DNA from: Anaerocolumna xylanovorans DSM 12503
GTDB taxonomy: Bacteria; Bacillota; Clostridia; Lachnospirales; Lachnospiraceae
DNA: 64,000 nucleotides
Reading direction: 5' to 3'
NCBI RefSeq assembly: GCF_900143645.1
Contig: NZ_FRFD01000016.1
Span: forward strand, 1-64,000
The first letter of the stretch is position 1, and each line of letters starts with the position of its first letter. The translations under genes and the position numbers were made by a program. Shown piece after piece: positions 27,150-36,900 of this stretch. The notes under the pieces were generated by a model. That model made no database searches, had not been told where the DNA came from, and saw only the letters and a program-made list of their open reading frames with translations.

Positions 27150-30100
27150 CTATTTACCTGATAGATACCGGCTTAATCTGGCGAAACTGTAGCCCTGCTG
27201 CAAAAGCTTTGGTATAACAATATCCAGTGCTTCTGCCGTAATGTCGTTTTTATTGTTTGGAGTGCTGCTGTCATCGGACATATGCAGTACAATAACACTG
27301 CCGTTATTAAGCCCGCGCACAGAGCCATCCTCCAGCTTTATTCCGTTTAGTATTCTATCTGCTAATTCCTGTGCATCCTTAGCTGCATAATCATGAGGAT
27401 CAAAATCACCGCTGACAATGTGGGAAAATCCCATATCCAGAATGGCTTCCATCCCAAGTTTACTCATAGCCAGAGTAGGCGGCCGAAAAATTGTTGTCAG
27501 AGCAGGTTTTCCTCCAACCTCCACATCACCAATAACAGACAGCAGTTTATTATAAGAAAGCTGTAAATCCGCTTTTCTTTTAGCTGCCTCTCTTTTTGTG
27601 ATGGAAGTATACTCTCCCTTAACGTCATCTTCCGCCTGCAAAGTCTTCGAATCAGCGAAAGGAAGATGTTCATCCGTATGACTCCCCACATCATGGCCTC
27701 CTTCTGCAATTGCCCGCAGGAGGTTCGGATTGGAAGTAAGATAATTCGTCCGGATAAAAAAGTTCGCCTTCACATGATATTTTTGAAGCACATATAATAG
27801 CTGGTTTACCGGTTTATCAGAACCCCAGTCATCAAAGGTAAGAAATAAGACTTTATCTTCCGTAAAGGTTCCTTCCTTATTCAGCTGTGTTAATTCATCC
27901 TCTGTAAATCCAGGCAATGCAGCAGACACAATATCCGGATTTCCGATATATCTTTTCTTTAATGCATCAAACAGCTCCTCTCCGCTTAAGTCAGAAAGAT
28001 GCCCTGGATATATCTTGTCCTTTACAGAAGTTAATATACTGCCGGAAACAGCAGGATAAGCATAAGCCGCTTTGCATGCAAGCAGTTCTTTTAAAGGCTT
28101 TACCTCATAGGCAGAAGCATATTTGCCATTATCGCTATAGGCAATGGTGTCAACTCTTTTCTTGGTAAAATCCACCAGGAGTTTTCCAATTAAGGACGTA
28201 TCTTTATAATAATCAAGGCGGAAGAAAACAATCTCTCCCCTTTTCGCACTGATATTTCCTTCATTGTAAACATAGTTTGCCACATCTTTAAAAGTCCCAT
28301 TCTTCCCAACGAAAGAACTGACAAAATTTAAGTCCTGCCATACAACACGGCATCCTGTACTGGATATGGCCTCTAACATTTCCTTTGGCATATCAATGAC
28401 ATAGGCACAGCGCACCAGAGCCGGTTTCTGTCCGCAAATTTCTGCAACAGCCTTTTGTACTGCCAGAATGCTTTTGCACACCGTATCAAAATCCTTTTCC
28501 CTGGAGGGATTCAGACAGATTTCAATTTCATGTCCGCCATCGGAAATCTTTTTGATGACTGAAGCATATTTCCCGGTTTCTTCTTCCGTTACGAAGAAGG
28601 TTCCTTTTGCGCCCAGTTTCTTAAGCTTGTCTAATACATCCTCCACTGTTTTTGTGTTGCTGATGCCGGTAAAGGTATAGCTTAACATCTTGTCCGTGGT
28701 AAATACCGTACTGGTTTCCACCGCCAGTTTTCCTTTATTCCTCTCACGAAGCTGCTTAACGATGTTCTTCTCCTGCTCATTTTCTGTGCTGCTTTCAGAG
28801 GGATTTTTCCCATTTCCGGTACTTGGGGTATTATTTGTTGGTTTTGAAGTATCACTGTTCTCTGCAGTCATTACCGAATGGCTGGCAAGCAGCGCTTTCA
28901 CACTGACGAATTGGAATTTCTGCCCTACAGCCAGCTCATAGGTATCCGTAACAGCTTTTAAAATATCGCTGTAATAATCCAGCCGGAAGAATATAACATC
29001 CCCGCTGCTAAAACCGTTTTTATAATAGCTCTTAATTTCCTGTAAGGTCATATTGTTGTCAGTTATAGGATTTTTACTGTATGATACCAGCTTATAGCCC
29101 AATGCAGAAACAGCCTCTCTTACCGTATCATTATATTTTCCGTAAGCGGGCATAAAAACATCGGCAGCAATGCCGTAATTTTCTTTGAGTAATTTATCCC
29201 ATTTATATATCTCGAAGCATATTTCGTTAAAATCACCGGAAGTAATGTCCTTACCGGTCAATCCTCCGTTTCCGATTTGATGCCCCTGTTCTATGATTGT
29301 CCTGATACTATCCCTGTTGTTTAAAAGGTCATCCCCGTTCACAAAAAAAGTAGCCTTTAAGTTATTCTTTTTCAAAAAATCCAGTATTTCTCTAAGCTTT
29401 TCCTTGTCTCCAATCCCACCAAAGGAAAAAGAGAGCAGATTCTTATCTGTTGTAATTCTTGTATAAACTTCCGCCAGTTTTCCATTGTTCTTTTCACGGT
29501 AATCAGTAAAGTCCTTTTGAAAATCCTCATCCTGGTAATTTTCTATATCTGCTGTAAAAACTGCCTGTACCTTAACCTCATCAAGAGCTTTTAAAAGCCA
29601 GCCGACTACTTGTACTAACCGTTCTTCTTCCGGCAGGCTACTGTTCTCCGGCTCTGTTATATCCGTATCTGCCTGTTTATCCGGCGCGGGTTTTTCATCC
29701 TTTGTATATTCATCTTTTTCCAAAGGGCCATCCAGCTTAACGGTCAATATCGTTCCGCCGTCCAAAGCTTTTACATATGCAAGAACCTGTTCATAATTTT
29801 TAAAGCTTTGATAGCTTAAATAGCGGCTGCCATTAACAGCTGCCTTATACCCGGAAGCCTCTGCTGCCTCCAGCAGCTTTTCCGTATATTCTGTTGAATT
29901 GCACATTAAAAGCTCCGGTGCCCTTCCGGTTATGCTTTCTAAAATATTATTCGTCCTGCAAAAATCCGTTACAAGCTCTTTCTGTTCTTCCTTCTCCAGA
30001 TTCTTGGTTCCTGTCAGAGTATTGCTTTCCACTCTGTGTCCGTCTTTTACCATTTCTTTCACAACAAAAGAATCCTCTGCAGCCTGTATACCCGGGAGGA

Positions 30101-30416
30101 AGAACGTACTCTTAATACCATGCTGCTTTAAAAGCTTTAGTATTTCTTTATTCGTTTCTGTACTGCTCATTCCTTTAAAGTTCAGGGCAACTACATTATC
30201 TGTGGTCTGTACATCTGTAATAATATCTGCCTTCCCGGTACCACTCTTTAATTTATCCATTGCTTCTTCTATGTCTTTTTCAGCATTATATTTTTGACTG
30301 ACAGCCAGGCTTTCTCCTATACCCTTTTGTTTTAAAAACAGAATTCCGGCTGCTATAGCAATGGCGCATAGAATAATGATGGCAAAAGCTATTTGTTTTT
30401 TTAAGTTTGTCTTCAT
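27150..30416 (-). CDS. four-domain NodB polysaccharide deacetylase, three domains degenerate
   Basis: 1088 residues after a signal anchor (about 9-28). Four NodB homology domains start near residues 75, 330, 590 and 856. Only the last keeps LTFDDWGSD, SHTDEHLP, FRPP, DFDPHD and VLHMS, which supply metal ligands and catalytic residues. The first three read NFKG, SFGG and TFTG at the aspartate motif and have lost the His pair, though their fold motifs (TFF, GH, GY) remain. The working model is one deacetylase with three binding modules for a long sugar chain. It lies between the dehydrogenase and the glycosyltransferase. Confidence 0.87.
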   Translation of the reverse strand: MKTNLKKQIAFAIIILCAIAIAAGILFLKQKGIGESLAVSQKYNAEKDIEEAMDKLKSGTGKADIITDVQTTDNVVALNFKGMSSTETNKEILKLLKQHGIKSTFFLPGIQAAEDSFVVKEMVKDGHRVESNTLTGTKNLEKEEQKELVTDFCRTNNILESITGRAPELLMCNSTEYTEKLLEAAEASGYKAAVNGSRYLSYQSFKNYEQVLAYVKALDGGTILTVKLDGPLEKDEYTKDEKPAPDKQADTDITEPENSSLPEEERLVQVVGWLLKALDEVKVQAVFTADIENYQDEDFQKDFTDYREKNNGKLAEVYTRITTDKNLLSFSFGGIGDKEKLREILDFLKKNNLKATFFVNGDDLLNNRDSIRTIIEQGHQIGNGGLTGKDITSGDFNEICFEIYKWDKLLKENYGIAADVFMPAYGKYNDTVREAVSALGYKLVSYSKNPITDNNMTLQEIKSYYKNGFSSGDVIFFRLDYYSDILKAVTDTYELAVGQKFQFVSVKALLASHSVMTAENSDTSKPTNNTPSTGNGKNPSESSTENEQEKNIVKQLRERNKGKLAVETSTVFTTDKMLSYTFTGISNTKTVEDVLDKLKKLGAKGTFFVTEEETGKYASVIKKISDGGHEIEICLNPSREKDFDTVCKSILAVQKAVAEICGQKPALVRCAYVIDMPKEMLEAISSTGCRVVWQDLNFVSSFVGKNGTFKDVANYVYNEGNISAKRGEIVFFRLDYYKDTSLIGKLLVDFTKKRVDTIAYSDNGKYASAYEVKPLKELLACKAAYAYPAVSGSILTSVKDKIYPGHLSDLSGEELFDALKKRYIGNPDIVSAALPGFTEDELTQLNKEGTFTEDKVLFLTFDDWGSDKPVNQLLYVLQKYHVKANFFIRTNYLTSNPNLLRAIAEGGHDVGSHTDEHLPFADSKTLQAEDDVKGEYTSITKREAAKRKADLQLSYNKLLSVIGDVEVGGKPALTTIFRPPTLAMSKLGMEAILDMGFSHIVSGDFDPHDYAAKDAQELADRILNGIKLEDGSVRGLNNGSVIVLHMSDDSSTPNNKNDITAEALDIVIPKLLQQGYSFARLSRYLSGK

Positions 30417-30434
30417 AATCCGACTCCCGTTAAT

Positions 30435-31757
30435 TTATAAACTCCAGTAAGTATAGCCCCTATCTGACAGCTCCTGTTTATTGTATAAGCCCTTTACATC
30501 AATAATTACCTTTTTATCATTCGATGCTTTTTTAAACATAGCATCCAGGCCATCAATGGTTAGATTTCTGTATTCGTCATGGGCGACCGCAAAAATCAGG
30601 CAGTCAGCTTCCCTGACTTTATCCATATCAACCAATTCAATATGATACTCCGTTGATACCTCCTGCCCATCTGCAAGAGGATCATTAACTGAAACATCAG
30701 CCTGATATTCCAAAAGCCGGTTGATAATGTCCATTACTTTTGTATTGCGTATATCAGGACAATTTTCTTTAAAGGTAATTCCCATTACACAAATTTTAAC
30801 ATTTTTAATCAGCTTATCAGCCTGAATCAGCTTTTTTACAGCCACATCTGCTATGAAGCTTCCCATACCGTCATTAATTTTCCTGCCTGCTGCAATAATC
30901 TGCGAATGATAGCCAAGGCGTTCCGCTCTGCTGATAAAGTAGTATGGGTCTACTCCGATACAATGCCCTCCCACAAGACCGGGAGCGAACTTAAGTGCAT
31001 TCCACTTAGTTGACATGGCATCCAGAACTTCCCCGGTGTGTATCCCCATCCTCTCAAAAGCCATTGCAATCTCATTCATAAAGGCAATGTTGATGTCCCT
31101 TTGGGCATTTTCAACCAGCTTTGCGGCTTCTGCCACTTTGATACTGCTTGTCTTAAATACCCCTGCATCGATAATCATCTCATATACCCTGCCGACAATC
31201 TCCGTCGTTTCTTCATCCATACCGGATACTATTTTGACGATATTCCTAAGCCTGTGCTCCTTGTCCCCCGGATTAATACGTTCCGGTGAATATCCGACTT
31301 TAAAATCTTTTCCGCAAAAAAGTCCTGAAAATCTTTCCAGGACGGGAACACATATTTCTTCTGTTACTCCGGGATAGACGGTAGATTCAAAAACTACAAT
31401 TCTTCCCTTTAAAAGATTTCTTCCAATTATCTCACACGCACTTATGACAGGTGTCAAATCCGGTATCTTATCATCATTAACCGGCGTTGGTACGGAAACT
31501 ATTATAAAATCTGCTTCTTTTAACTTCTCTTCCTTCGAGGTAAAATCAACCGGGCAATTCTTAAGTTCTTCCTCCCCAACTTCTCCCGTTGGATCCTCCC
31601 CTCTAAGATAGGATTCTATTTTTTTATGGTTGATATCATATCCGATTGTATGAATTTTTTTAGAAAAGGCTACTGCAATAGGCATTCCAACATAACCAAG
31701 CCCGACAACAGCAACCTCAATTGATAAATCGTTTATTTTCTCCATCAGATTATTCAT
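30435..31757 (-). CDS. nucleotide-sugar 6-dehydrogenase, UDP-N-acetyl-hexosamine type
   Basis: 440 residues, WbpA/TviB/CapL-like. The Rossmann motif VVGLGYVGMPIA binds NAD, SVPTPV and GGHCIGVDPYY hold the substrate, and the Cys in GGHC is the catalytic nucleophile. These enzymes oxidise UDP-GlcNAc or UDP-GalNAc to the uronic acid, giving acidic precursors. Its first place in the cluster and its own promoter make it the likely entry step of the polysaccharide. Whether the substrate is UDP-GlcNAc or UDP-Glc cannot be fixed by eye. Confidence 0.85.
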   Translation of the reverse strand: MNNLMEKINDLSIEVAVVGLGYVGMPIAVAFSKKIHTIGYDINHKKIESYLRGEDPTGEVGEEELKNCPVDFTSKEEKLKEADFIIVSVPTPVNDDKIPDLTPVISACEIIGRNLLKGRIVVFESTVYPGVTEEICVPVLERFSGLFCGKDFKVGYSPERINPGDKEHRLRNIVKIVSGMDEETTEIVGRVYEMIIDAGVFKTSSIKVAEAAKLVENAQRDINIAFMNEIAMAFERMGIHTGEVLDAMSTKWNALKFAPGLVGGHCIGVDPYYFISRAERLGYHSQIIAAGRKINDGMGSFIADVAVKKLIQADKLIKNVKICVMGITFKENCPDIRNTKVMDIINRLLEYQADVSVNDPLADGQEVSTEYHIELVDMDKVREADCLIFAVAHDEYRNLTIDGLDAMFKKASNDKKVIIDVKGLYNKQELSDRGYTYWSL

Positions 31758-31801
31758 TTTTCATCTTCCTCTGCATATTAAATGAACCGCATGGTTTAAT
31801 A

Positions 31802-31850
31802 GGACTTTGTACCTAGTTGACACTATACCCTACAATTCGACTTTTGTCAA
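31802..31850 (-). promoter_or_regulatory. promoter of the polysaccharide genes with imperfect operator
   Basis: TTGACA (31850-31845), 17-base spacer, TATAGT (31827-31822) on the minus strand. At 31813-31802 lies GGTACAAAGTCC, which keeps the half site AAAGTCC of the palindromes found at pilB and the LPXTG gene in the same place relative to the -10, but is not itself symmetric. Confidence 0.7.
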
Positions 31851-31896
31851 CACAATTTGTAAATATAAGTATATTATTTACATCTCATTCTTTATT

Positions 31897-31944
31897 AAAG
31901 GACATTGCAAAACAGCTTACCAAAAAGCTCTTGCAATGTCCTTT
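31897..31944 (-). terminator. terminator downstream of the sigK 3' part
   Basis: AAAGGACATTGCAA (31897-31910) pairs with TTGCAATGTCCTTT (31931-31944), with an inner AGCTT/AAGCT stem. It starts 20 bases past the sigK stop and would end the reconstituted gene. Confidence 0.8.
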
Positions 31945-31964
31945 AAATAATCTCTGCTATAGCA

Positions 31965-32033
31965 TCAGGTATCCCGTATCTCTTTCTCAAAATCTTCCCG
32001 CAGTTTTTTTAACGCTTTCTTTTCAATCCTCGA
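31965..32033 (-). CDS. sigK: sigma-K 3' part (final 21 codons plus stop)
   Basis: In the frame set by TCG at 32033, the minus strand encodes S, then RIEKKALKKLRED and eight further residues to TGA at 31967-31965. This is the conserved end of sporulation sigma-K, whose helix-turn-helix reads SRSYVSRIEKRAL in B. subtilis. Upstream in frame there is a stop (TAG at 32051-32049), so it cannot be a gene by itself. Joined to the 5' part at 51757 it completes region 4.2 and the C-terminus; the restored protein has 212 residues. Confidence 0.9.
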   Translation of the reverse strand, partial: SRIEKKALKKLREDFEKEIRDT

Positions 32034-32036
32034 AAC
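32031..32036 (-). other. right attachment core of the skin element
   Basis: GTTTCG on the minus strand, sharing GT.TCG with GTATCG at 51762-51757. Recombination anywhere within this core rejoins Val-Ser-Arg in frame because GTA and GTT both code for Val. Confidence 0.7.
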
Positions 32037-32067
32037 TGTTCGTATCGCCTATTGTAAGCGGTTTATT

Positions 32068-33645
32068 CTAAGAAATTGCTTCCAACTGACGGAAGCGGAA
32101 ATGGATCGTAATTTTTTTGTCCTCTGTTAACTCAACCCGCTCAATCAGGCCGGTAAGCAGTTCCCGGTCCGTCCAGGCACCAGTGATAAAGCTGTCAACC
32201 AATGCCCTCGCCAGTTCTCTCTGCTTTTGGGGTTCCCAGTCTAACCTCTCTGCTTCGGACAGCTTTTGTTCCAATGCCTCACGTTCCTGTTTGACTTTTT
32301 GGTAGATACGCTCAAAGTCCTGTTCCTCCAGCATCCCTGAAAGGCGGTCCATGTACATCCGGTCAAGATGCACTGTCAGGCTTTCTATTCTGGATATTAA
32401 CACCGCTGTTTTATGTTCGCGGCTTTCAGTGTTCGCGGCTTCTTCCACTGCCTTTTCAGCCATCGGAATCAGCTCCCTGGCCTGCACATATTTCTCACAG
32501 ACTTCCCGCACCTTTTCGATAACCGCCTCTGTGACAGTCTGCACTTTGATGGAGTGGCAGGTACAGACCCCTGCTTTGGTAAAACGCTGATAGGTGCGGC
32601 AGACAAAGTAGAGGCAGTCTTCCCCTCTGGCATTTTTACGGTTGATGACTGCCAGCGGATAACCGCATTCCTGGCAGAAAATTAAGCCTTTCAGCAGGAA
32701 ATCATATGTCCGTGAGCGGGTATTTTTGCGGCTGCCAAGCAGTATCTGCACCTGATCGAAGGTTTCCCGGTCAATCAGAGGTTCATGGGTGCCTTCCACG
32801 ACAATCCAGTCTTTTCGGGGCTGCCGCACGCACTTCTTTGATTTGTAACTGATTTTTTTTGAGCGGCCCTGCACCATATTGCCGATATACGTTTCATTCT
32901 GAAGCATATCGGAGATTCGCTCACTGGACCACATACCCGAATACGGGCCCGACTTTCCCGTCGTCAATCCCGCATAAACAGCAGGCGCCGGTACCTTTTC
33001 TGCATTAAGCCTGATGGCAATCTGGCGGCAGGACAGCCCTTCCAGTGCCATGCTAAAGATTCTGTGCACCACAGGGGCCGCATTCTGGTCGACGACAATT
33101 TTATTCTTCTCCGTCTGCGACATCCTATAGCCATAGAGCGGTTTTCCTCCGATAAAAAGTCCCTTTCGCTGCTTATCATGCTTGACACACTTAATTTTTT
33201 TTGAGATATCTTTGGCATACATGTCATTCATGATAGCCCGGAACGGTGTAATATCGTTTGCGGTGCTCTCAATTCCAGTATCGATACCATCCAACAGAGA
33301 AATATAGCGAACCCTGTTCTCTGGAAAATACCGTTCCATATAGTGCCCTGTCAGAATGTAATCGCGGCCGAGACGGGACAGATCCTTAGTAATCACCATA
33401 TTGACCTTTTTGTTCTCAATATCCGCAATCATGCGCTGAAAGGACGGCCTATCAAAGGTGGTTCCGCTCCACCCGTCATCAATGTAAGTATCAAACACGC
33501 ATAGTTTATGTTCTTTCGCAAAGGCAGTGAGCATGGACAGCTGATTGGTTACACTTTCTGATTGTCCTTCGTTTTCATCTTCCTTTGACAGTCTGATGTA
33601 GAGAGCCGCATAATAATCCAATGGGTTGCTTATTTCCAGGTACAT
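32068..33645 (-). CDS. spoIVCA: large serine recombinase of SpoIVCA type
   Basis: 525 residues from ATG 33645, chosen because CGGAGGTG lies 5 bases upstream. The N-terminal resolvase domain has the catalytic Ser in ALYIRLSKEDEN and ITKDLSRLGRDY; then a recombinase domain (about 165-270), a zinc ribbon (CQECGYPL with later Cys) and a coiled-coil C-terminus. Such enzymes cut and rejoin without a long homologous region. Lying 35 bases inside the sigK 3' junction and reading toward it, as in skin elements, it is the obvious excision enzyme. No recombination directionality factor is recognised nearby. Confidence 0.9.
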   Translation of the reverse strand: MYLEISNPLDYYAALYIRLSKEDENEGQSESVTNQLSMLTAFAKEHKLCVFDTYIDDGWSGTTFDRPSFQRMIADIENKKVNMVITKDLSRLGRDYILTGHYMERYFPENRVRYISLLDGIDTGIESTANDITPFRAIMNDMYAKDISKKIKCVKHDKQRKGLFIGGKPLYGYRMSQTEKNKIVVDQNAAPVVHRIFSMALEGLSCRQIAIRLNAEKVPAPAVYAGLTTGKSGPYSGMWSSERISDMLQNETYIGNMVQGRSKKISYKSKKCVRQPRKDWIVVEGTHEPLIDRETFDQVQILLGSRKNTRSRTYDFLLKGLIFCQECGYPLAVINRKNARGEDCLYFVCRTYQRFTKAGVCTCHSIKVQTVTEAVIEKVREVCEKYVQARELIPMAEKAVEEAANTESREHKTAVLISRIESLTVHLDRMYMDRLSGMLEEQDFERIYQKVKQEREALEQKLSEAERLDWEPQKQRELARALVDSFITGAWTDRELLTGLIERVELTEDKKITIHFRFRQLEAIS

Positions 33646-33684
33646 ATCACACCTCCGAAAACAAGCGGCCATTTATCATGGACA

Positions 33685-33837
33685 TTATAAATGGGACGCT
33701 TTCGGAAAAACAAATCTGAACCCGCTGCTTTTGAGTTCCCGTTTGAGAAAAAAGCGAAACGATTGGAATAACAGATACCGAAAGTCACCACCCTCGTCAG
33801 AAAAGCAGTAATCCACCGAAACTTTACGTTTGTTCAC
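33685..33837 (-). CDS. small basic protein before the recombinase
   Basis: 50 residues from GTG 33837 with AAGGAGGTG upstream, sequence starting MNKRKVSVDYCFSDEGGDF. Too short for recognised domains; basic, with phenylalanine and arginine rich C-terminus. It ends 39 bases before the recombinase, so the two are probably cotranscribed. A role as accessory or directionality factor is possible but not supported by similarity I can name. A longer in-frame reading from 34026 overlaps the surface protein gene and is less likely. Confidence 0.45.
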   Translation of the reverse strand: MNKRKVSVDYCFSDEGGDFRYLLFQSFRFFLKRELKSSGFRFVFPKASHL

Positions 33838-33929
33838 TTCAAACACCTCCTTATGGCTATGTTTAATAGATATGCAGTGCCAAAAGTATTTCTGCATGTC
33901 CGAAATGAAAAAGTAAAGTTTCATCTTTT

Positions 33930-36900
33930 CTACGGTATCTTCCTGTAGGATTTTGTTCCCGCCCCAGCGCCCTCGTTCAGCAGGGCAAGCAGAAGCTTGT
34001 TGTTTTCCTTCACACCGATGTTCCACCAGCTGATAAGCACTTTGTTGCCGTAGTAGAAGCGCCAGTTCTCACCATCCTTCACCCAGCCGGTTTGGAGTGT
34101 GCCGTCGCTTTCAAAGCAATACTTCACGCCATTAACCGTCTGCCAGCCGGTGAGGGCCTTGCCGTCCTTGTAGCAGAGGTACTGCCCGGCATCGTTCAAT
34201 GCCCATCCCTTAGCAGTGTCCGGGGTAATCGCCAGCTTGACGTAGCGGTGCAGCATGGCTGAAACCTCCCCACGGGTAGCGCTGGATTTCGGATTGAACT
34301 TGTTTCCTCTGCCTCCCGTCATAATGCCTGCCTGCTGCATGGCTTTGACCGCCGTTTTGCAGGAATTGCCGATGTTTAAATCGTCTGCATAGGCAGACGC
34401 TTCCCGGGCCACGGGCAGGGTGCATCCGGTAACCCCGGCGAAGTTTGCCATAATCACCGCGACTTCCTCACGAGTGACGGCACCATCAGGTGCAAACCGG
34501 CTATTGCCGCCATCCTGCACAATGCCTTTTCTATATGCCCATTCAATATAAGGAGAGTAATATTTATCTGCAGCCACATCAGTAAAGCTGCTAGTCTTAT
34601 AGCCGCTCACATCCCCACCGGCCAGTCTGCCAAGAGCTGTTACCAGCATTCCGCGGGTCATGGCTGCATCGGGAGAGAACGTCGTATCCGAGGTTCCGCT
34701 AATCAGTCCCCTGCCTGCCACGTAATCAATGGACTCTTTTGCCCAATGGGTGGAAATGTCCGTGAACTTTGCGCTAAGCGCCTTATAGCCTACTCCATAA
34801 ACCTGGATTTGATTGGTGGTGAAAATCACACAACCGCTATTTCCATCATAGACCGAGTTTGCAATACGGCTGATCTTTCTATCTTTCCCCATGGCTGCAC
34901 CATAGAAGCAGCCGCTGTATTCACCTTTTCCGGGAGTGGCAGCGATACCAATAATTACCGAGCCATTCCCCAAAGAGGTGATGCCCACCGGTTTCCCTTT
35001 TCTGGTGGAAGTGATTTTGATGTCAAAAGCGCTGCGCAGTCCGCCTGCTGTTACCGGACTGGCAGAGATGGTGATATCACTGTCGCTCTGCCCCTGGATT
35101 TTCTTTAAAGCCGTCAGGTCGAATTTAACGGTAACCGGAAGACCGGAAACTTCAAACATTCTGGCTTCCTTTACCAGCCGATTCAGTGCGGCGCGCTCTG
35201 TAACAAGAGTGAATCCTGCCGCACCGGGGGCCGTCACGGAAATCTCCACTCCGATACCGTTTGTGACGGTTCCCTTTATTTTGGCCTCTAACTGTGCTTT
35301 CTCAATGGCTGTCTGTACCATGTCGTCGGTAATCACCATGACTGTGCGCCCTCCTGATATTCTTGCTTTGGCGCTCACACTGGCAATCGTAGGCTGGTCG
35401 AGTTTCTTTGCAAGGGCTATAATAGCGGAGGAATCGCCGTCATTGGAGCCATCATCCCTGCTGCTGATAAATACGGCGCTGATGGTGTGGTTTGCGCTCA
35501 CAGCGCTGAAGGTATAGCTGCTGGTTATGCCCTTATCCACGCCGTCCACCGTTACGGAAGAAATCTGGTAGCCACTGTCTGGTGTAATAGTGAAAGTCTG
35601 GCTTTCGCCCTTGGCAACCTGTACTGCACCGGACGGCGAAATGGAACCGTTGGCCTCCGCCTTGGCCCCGATAGTAAAGATCTCTTCCCCCGTCACCGTC
35701 AGCGTACCGTTTTGATAAACAAGCGTGTAATTCGCGCCAACTGTATCATTCAAAACGGCATTTGCTGCGATTTTAACCGGGGATGTACCCGCCGCCGAGG
35801 TAGACGCGGCATCATACTCCGCTATGGCTTCGTCAGCAAGTGCATTGTCCTTGCTATCCGTCCCAATAAAGCCGGTATAGCTCACAGTAGCAGCGGGAAG
35901 CGGCTCACCCGCCTTTACGACCTTGTCGTCGGCCCTTACAATGACTTGCTTTTTCTCAATGGTATAAGTACCCAGCGAAAGTCCGCTGACCGCCTTGTAG
36001 TTTATTCCCTCCGCAATGTCAACGGTTACAGCATATTCTCCTGCATTTACAGGCGCGCTTATGCCACCTGAATATTTGACTGTGATATTGCCAAGTCCGG
36101 TCACACCGTCCTTCTTGATGATCGAAACCATCCGCTCCGAGCCGTTATAGACCACAGGGGTCAGGTCAAATTCCAAATTGTCCTTTGCAGGCATTTTTTT
36201 GCCAATCGTAAAGTTTACGTTCTTTATGCCCTTGAAGTTGCCCCGGCCGGTGAGCGTTACTAAAGCAGTTCCGGCATTGATGTTGCTGCTGCAGGACATG
36301 GTATAATCCACACCCTCCGCCAGTGTTTCACCGTCAAAGGTGACAAACAGCTGCGGTATAATCTCGCTGCCGGTGTAGGTGTAGGAGCCATTTACCGTCG
36401 CAGTAGCTTTGGAAATATCCCGCTCGGTCAGGTACAGCCCGCCGCCGGACTGGGTGCCTTCCACTTTTTGGAGGAGAGGAAGCTTATTGTCTGTAATCGT
36501 CCATATGGATGCGGCATCCCAGCTTGAGAGATCCCAATTGCTTGCGTCTGTCCAGAAAGCTGCGGTGTTTGCCTGTGCGATAGTTAAATCTTCGCCGTCA
36601 AGACCTGTTAGGGTTTTGGCACTGCCGCCGCTCATACCGGAGAAAGCATAGTTATTTAAAAGGGTGCTGCCGTTGTTATTCCCCACTACACGTCCAACGT
36701 TGCTGACACCACTGACGCTGGGATTCAGCCCTACGCTGTTTTTCACCGTGCTGCCGCCGTCAGCACTTCCCGCCACGCCGCCGACATAACTTGCACCGCT
36801 GACAGTATCCGTAGCGTAGCAGTTTTGTACTGTACTGCTGCCATCAACACTTCCCGCCACACCACCGACATAGTTGCCTGTGCCGCTGACGGCACCTGAG

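Noticed and set aside
31802..31813. GGTACAAAGTCC as a full third palindrome
   Set aside because: Only one half site fits and it is not symmetric, so it is recorded only as a degenerate candidate.
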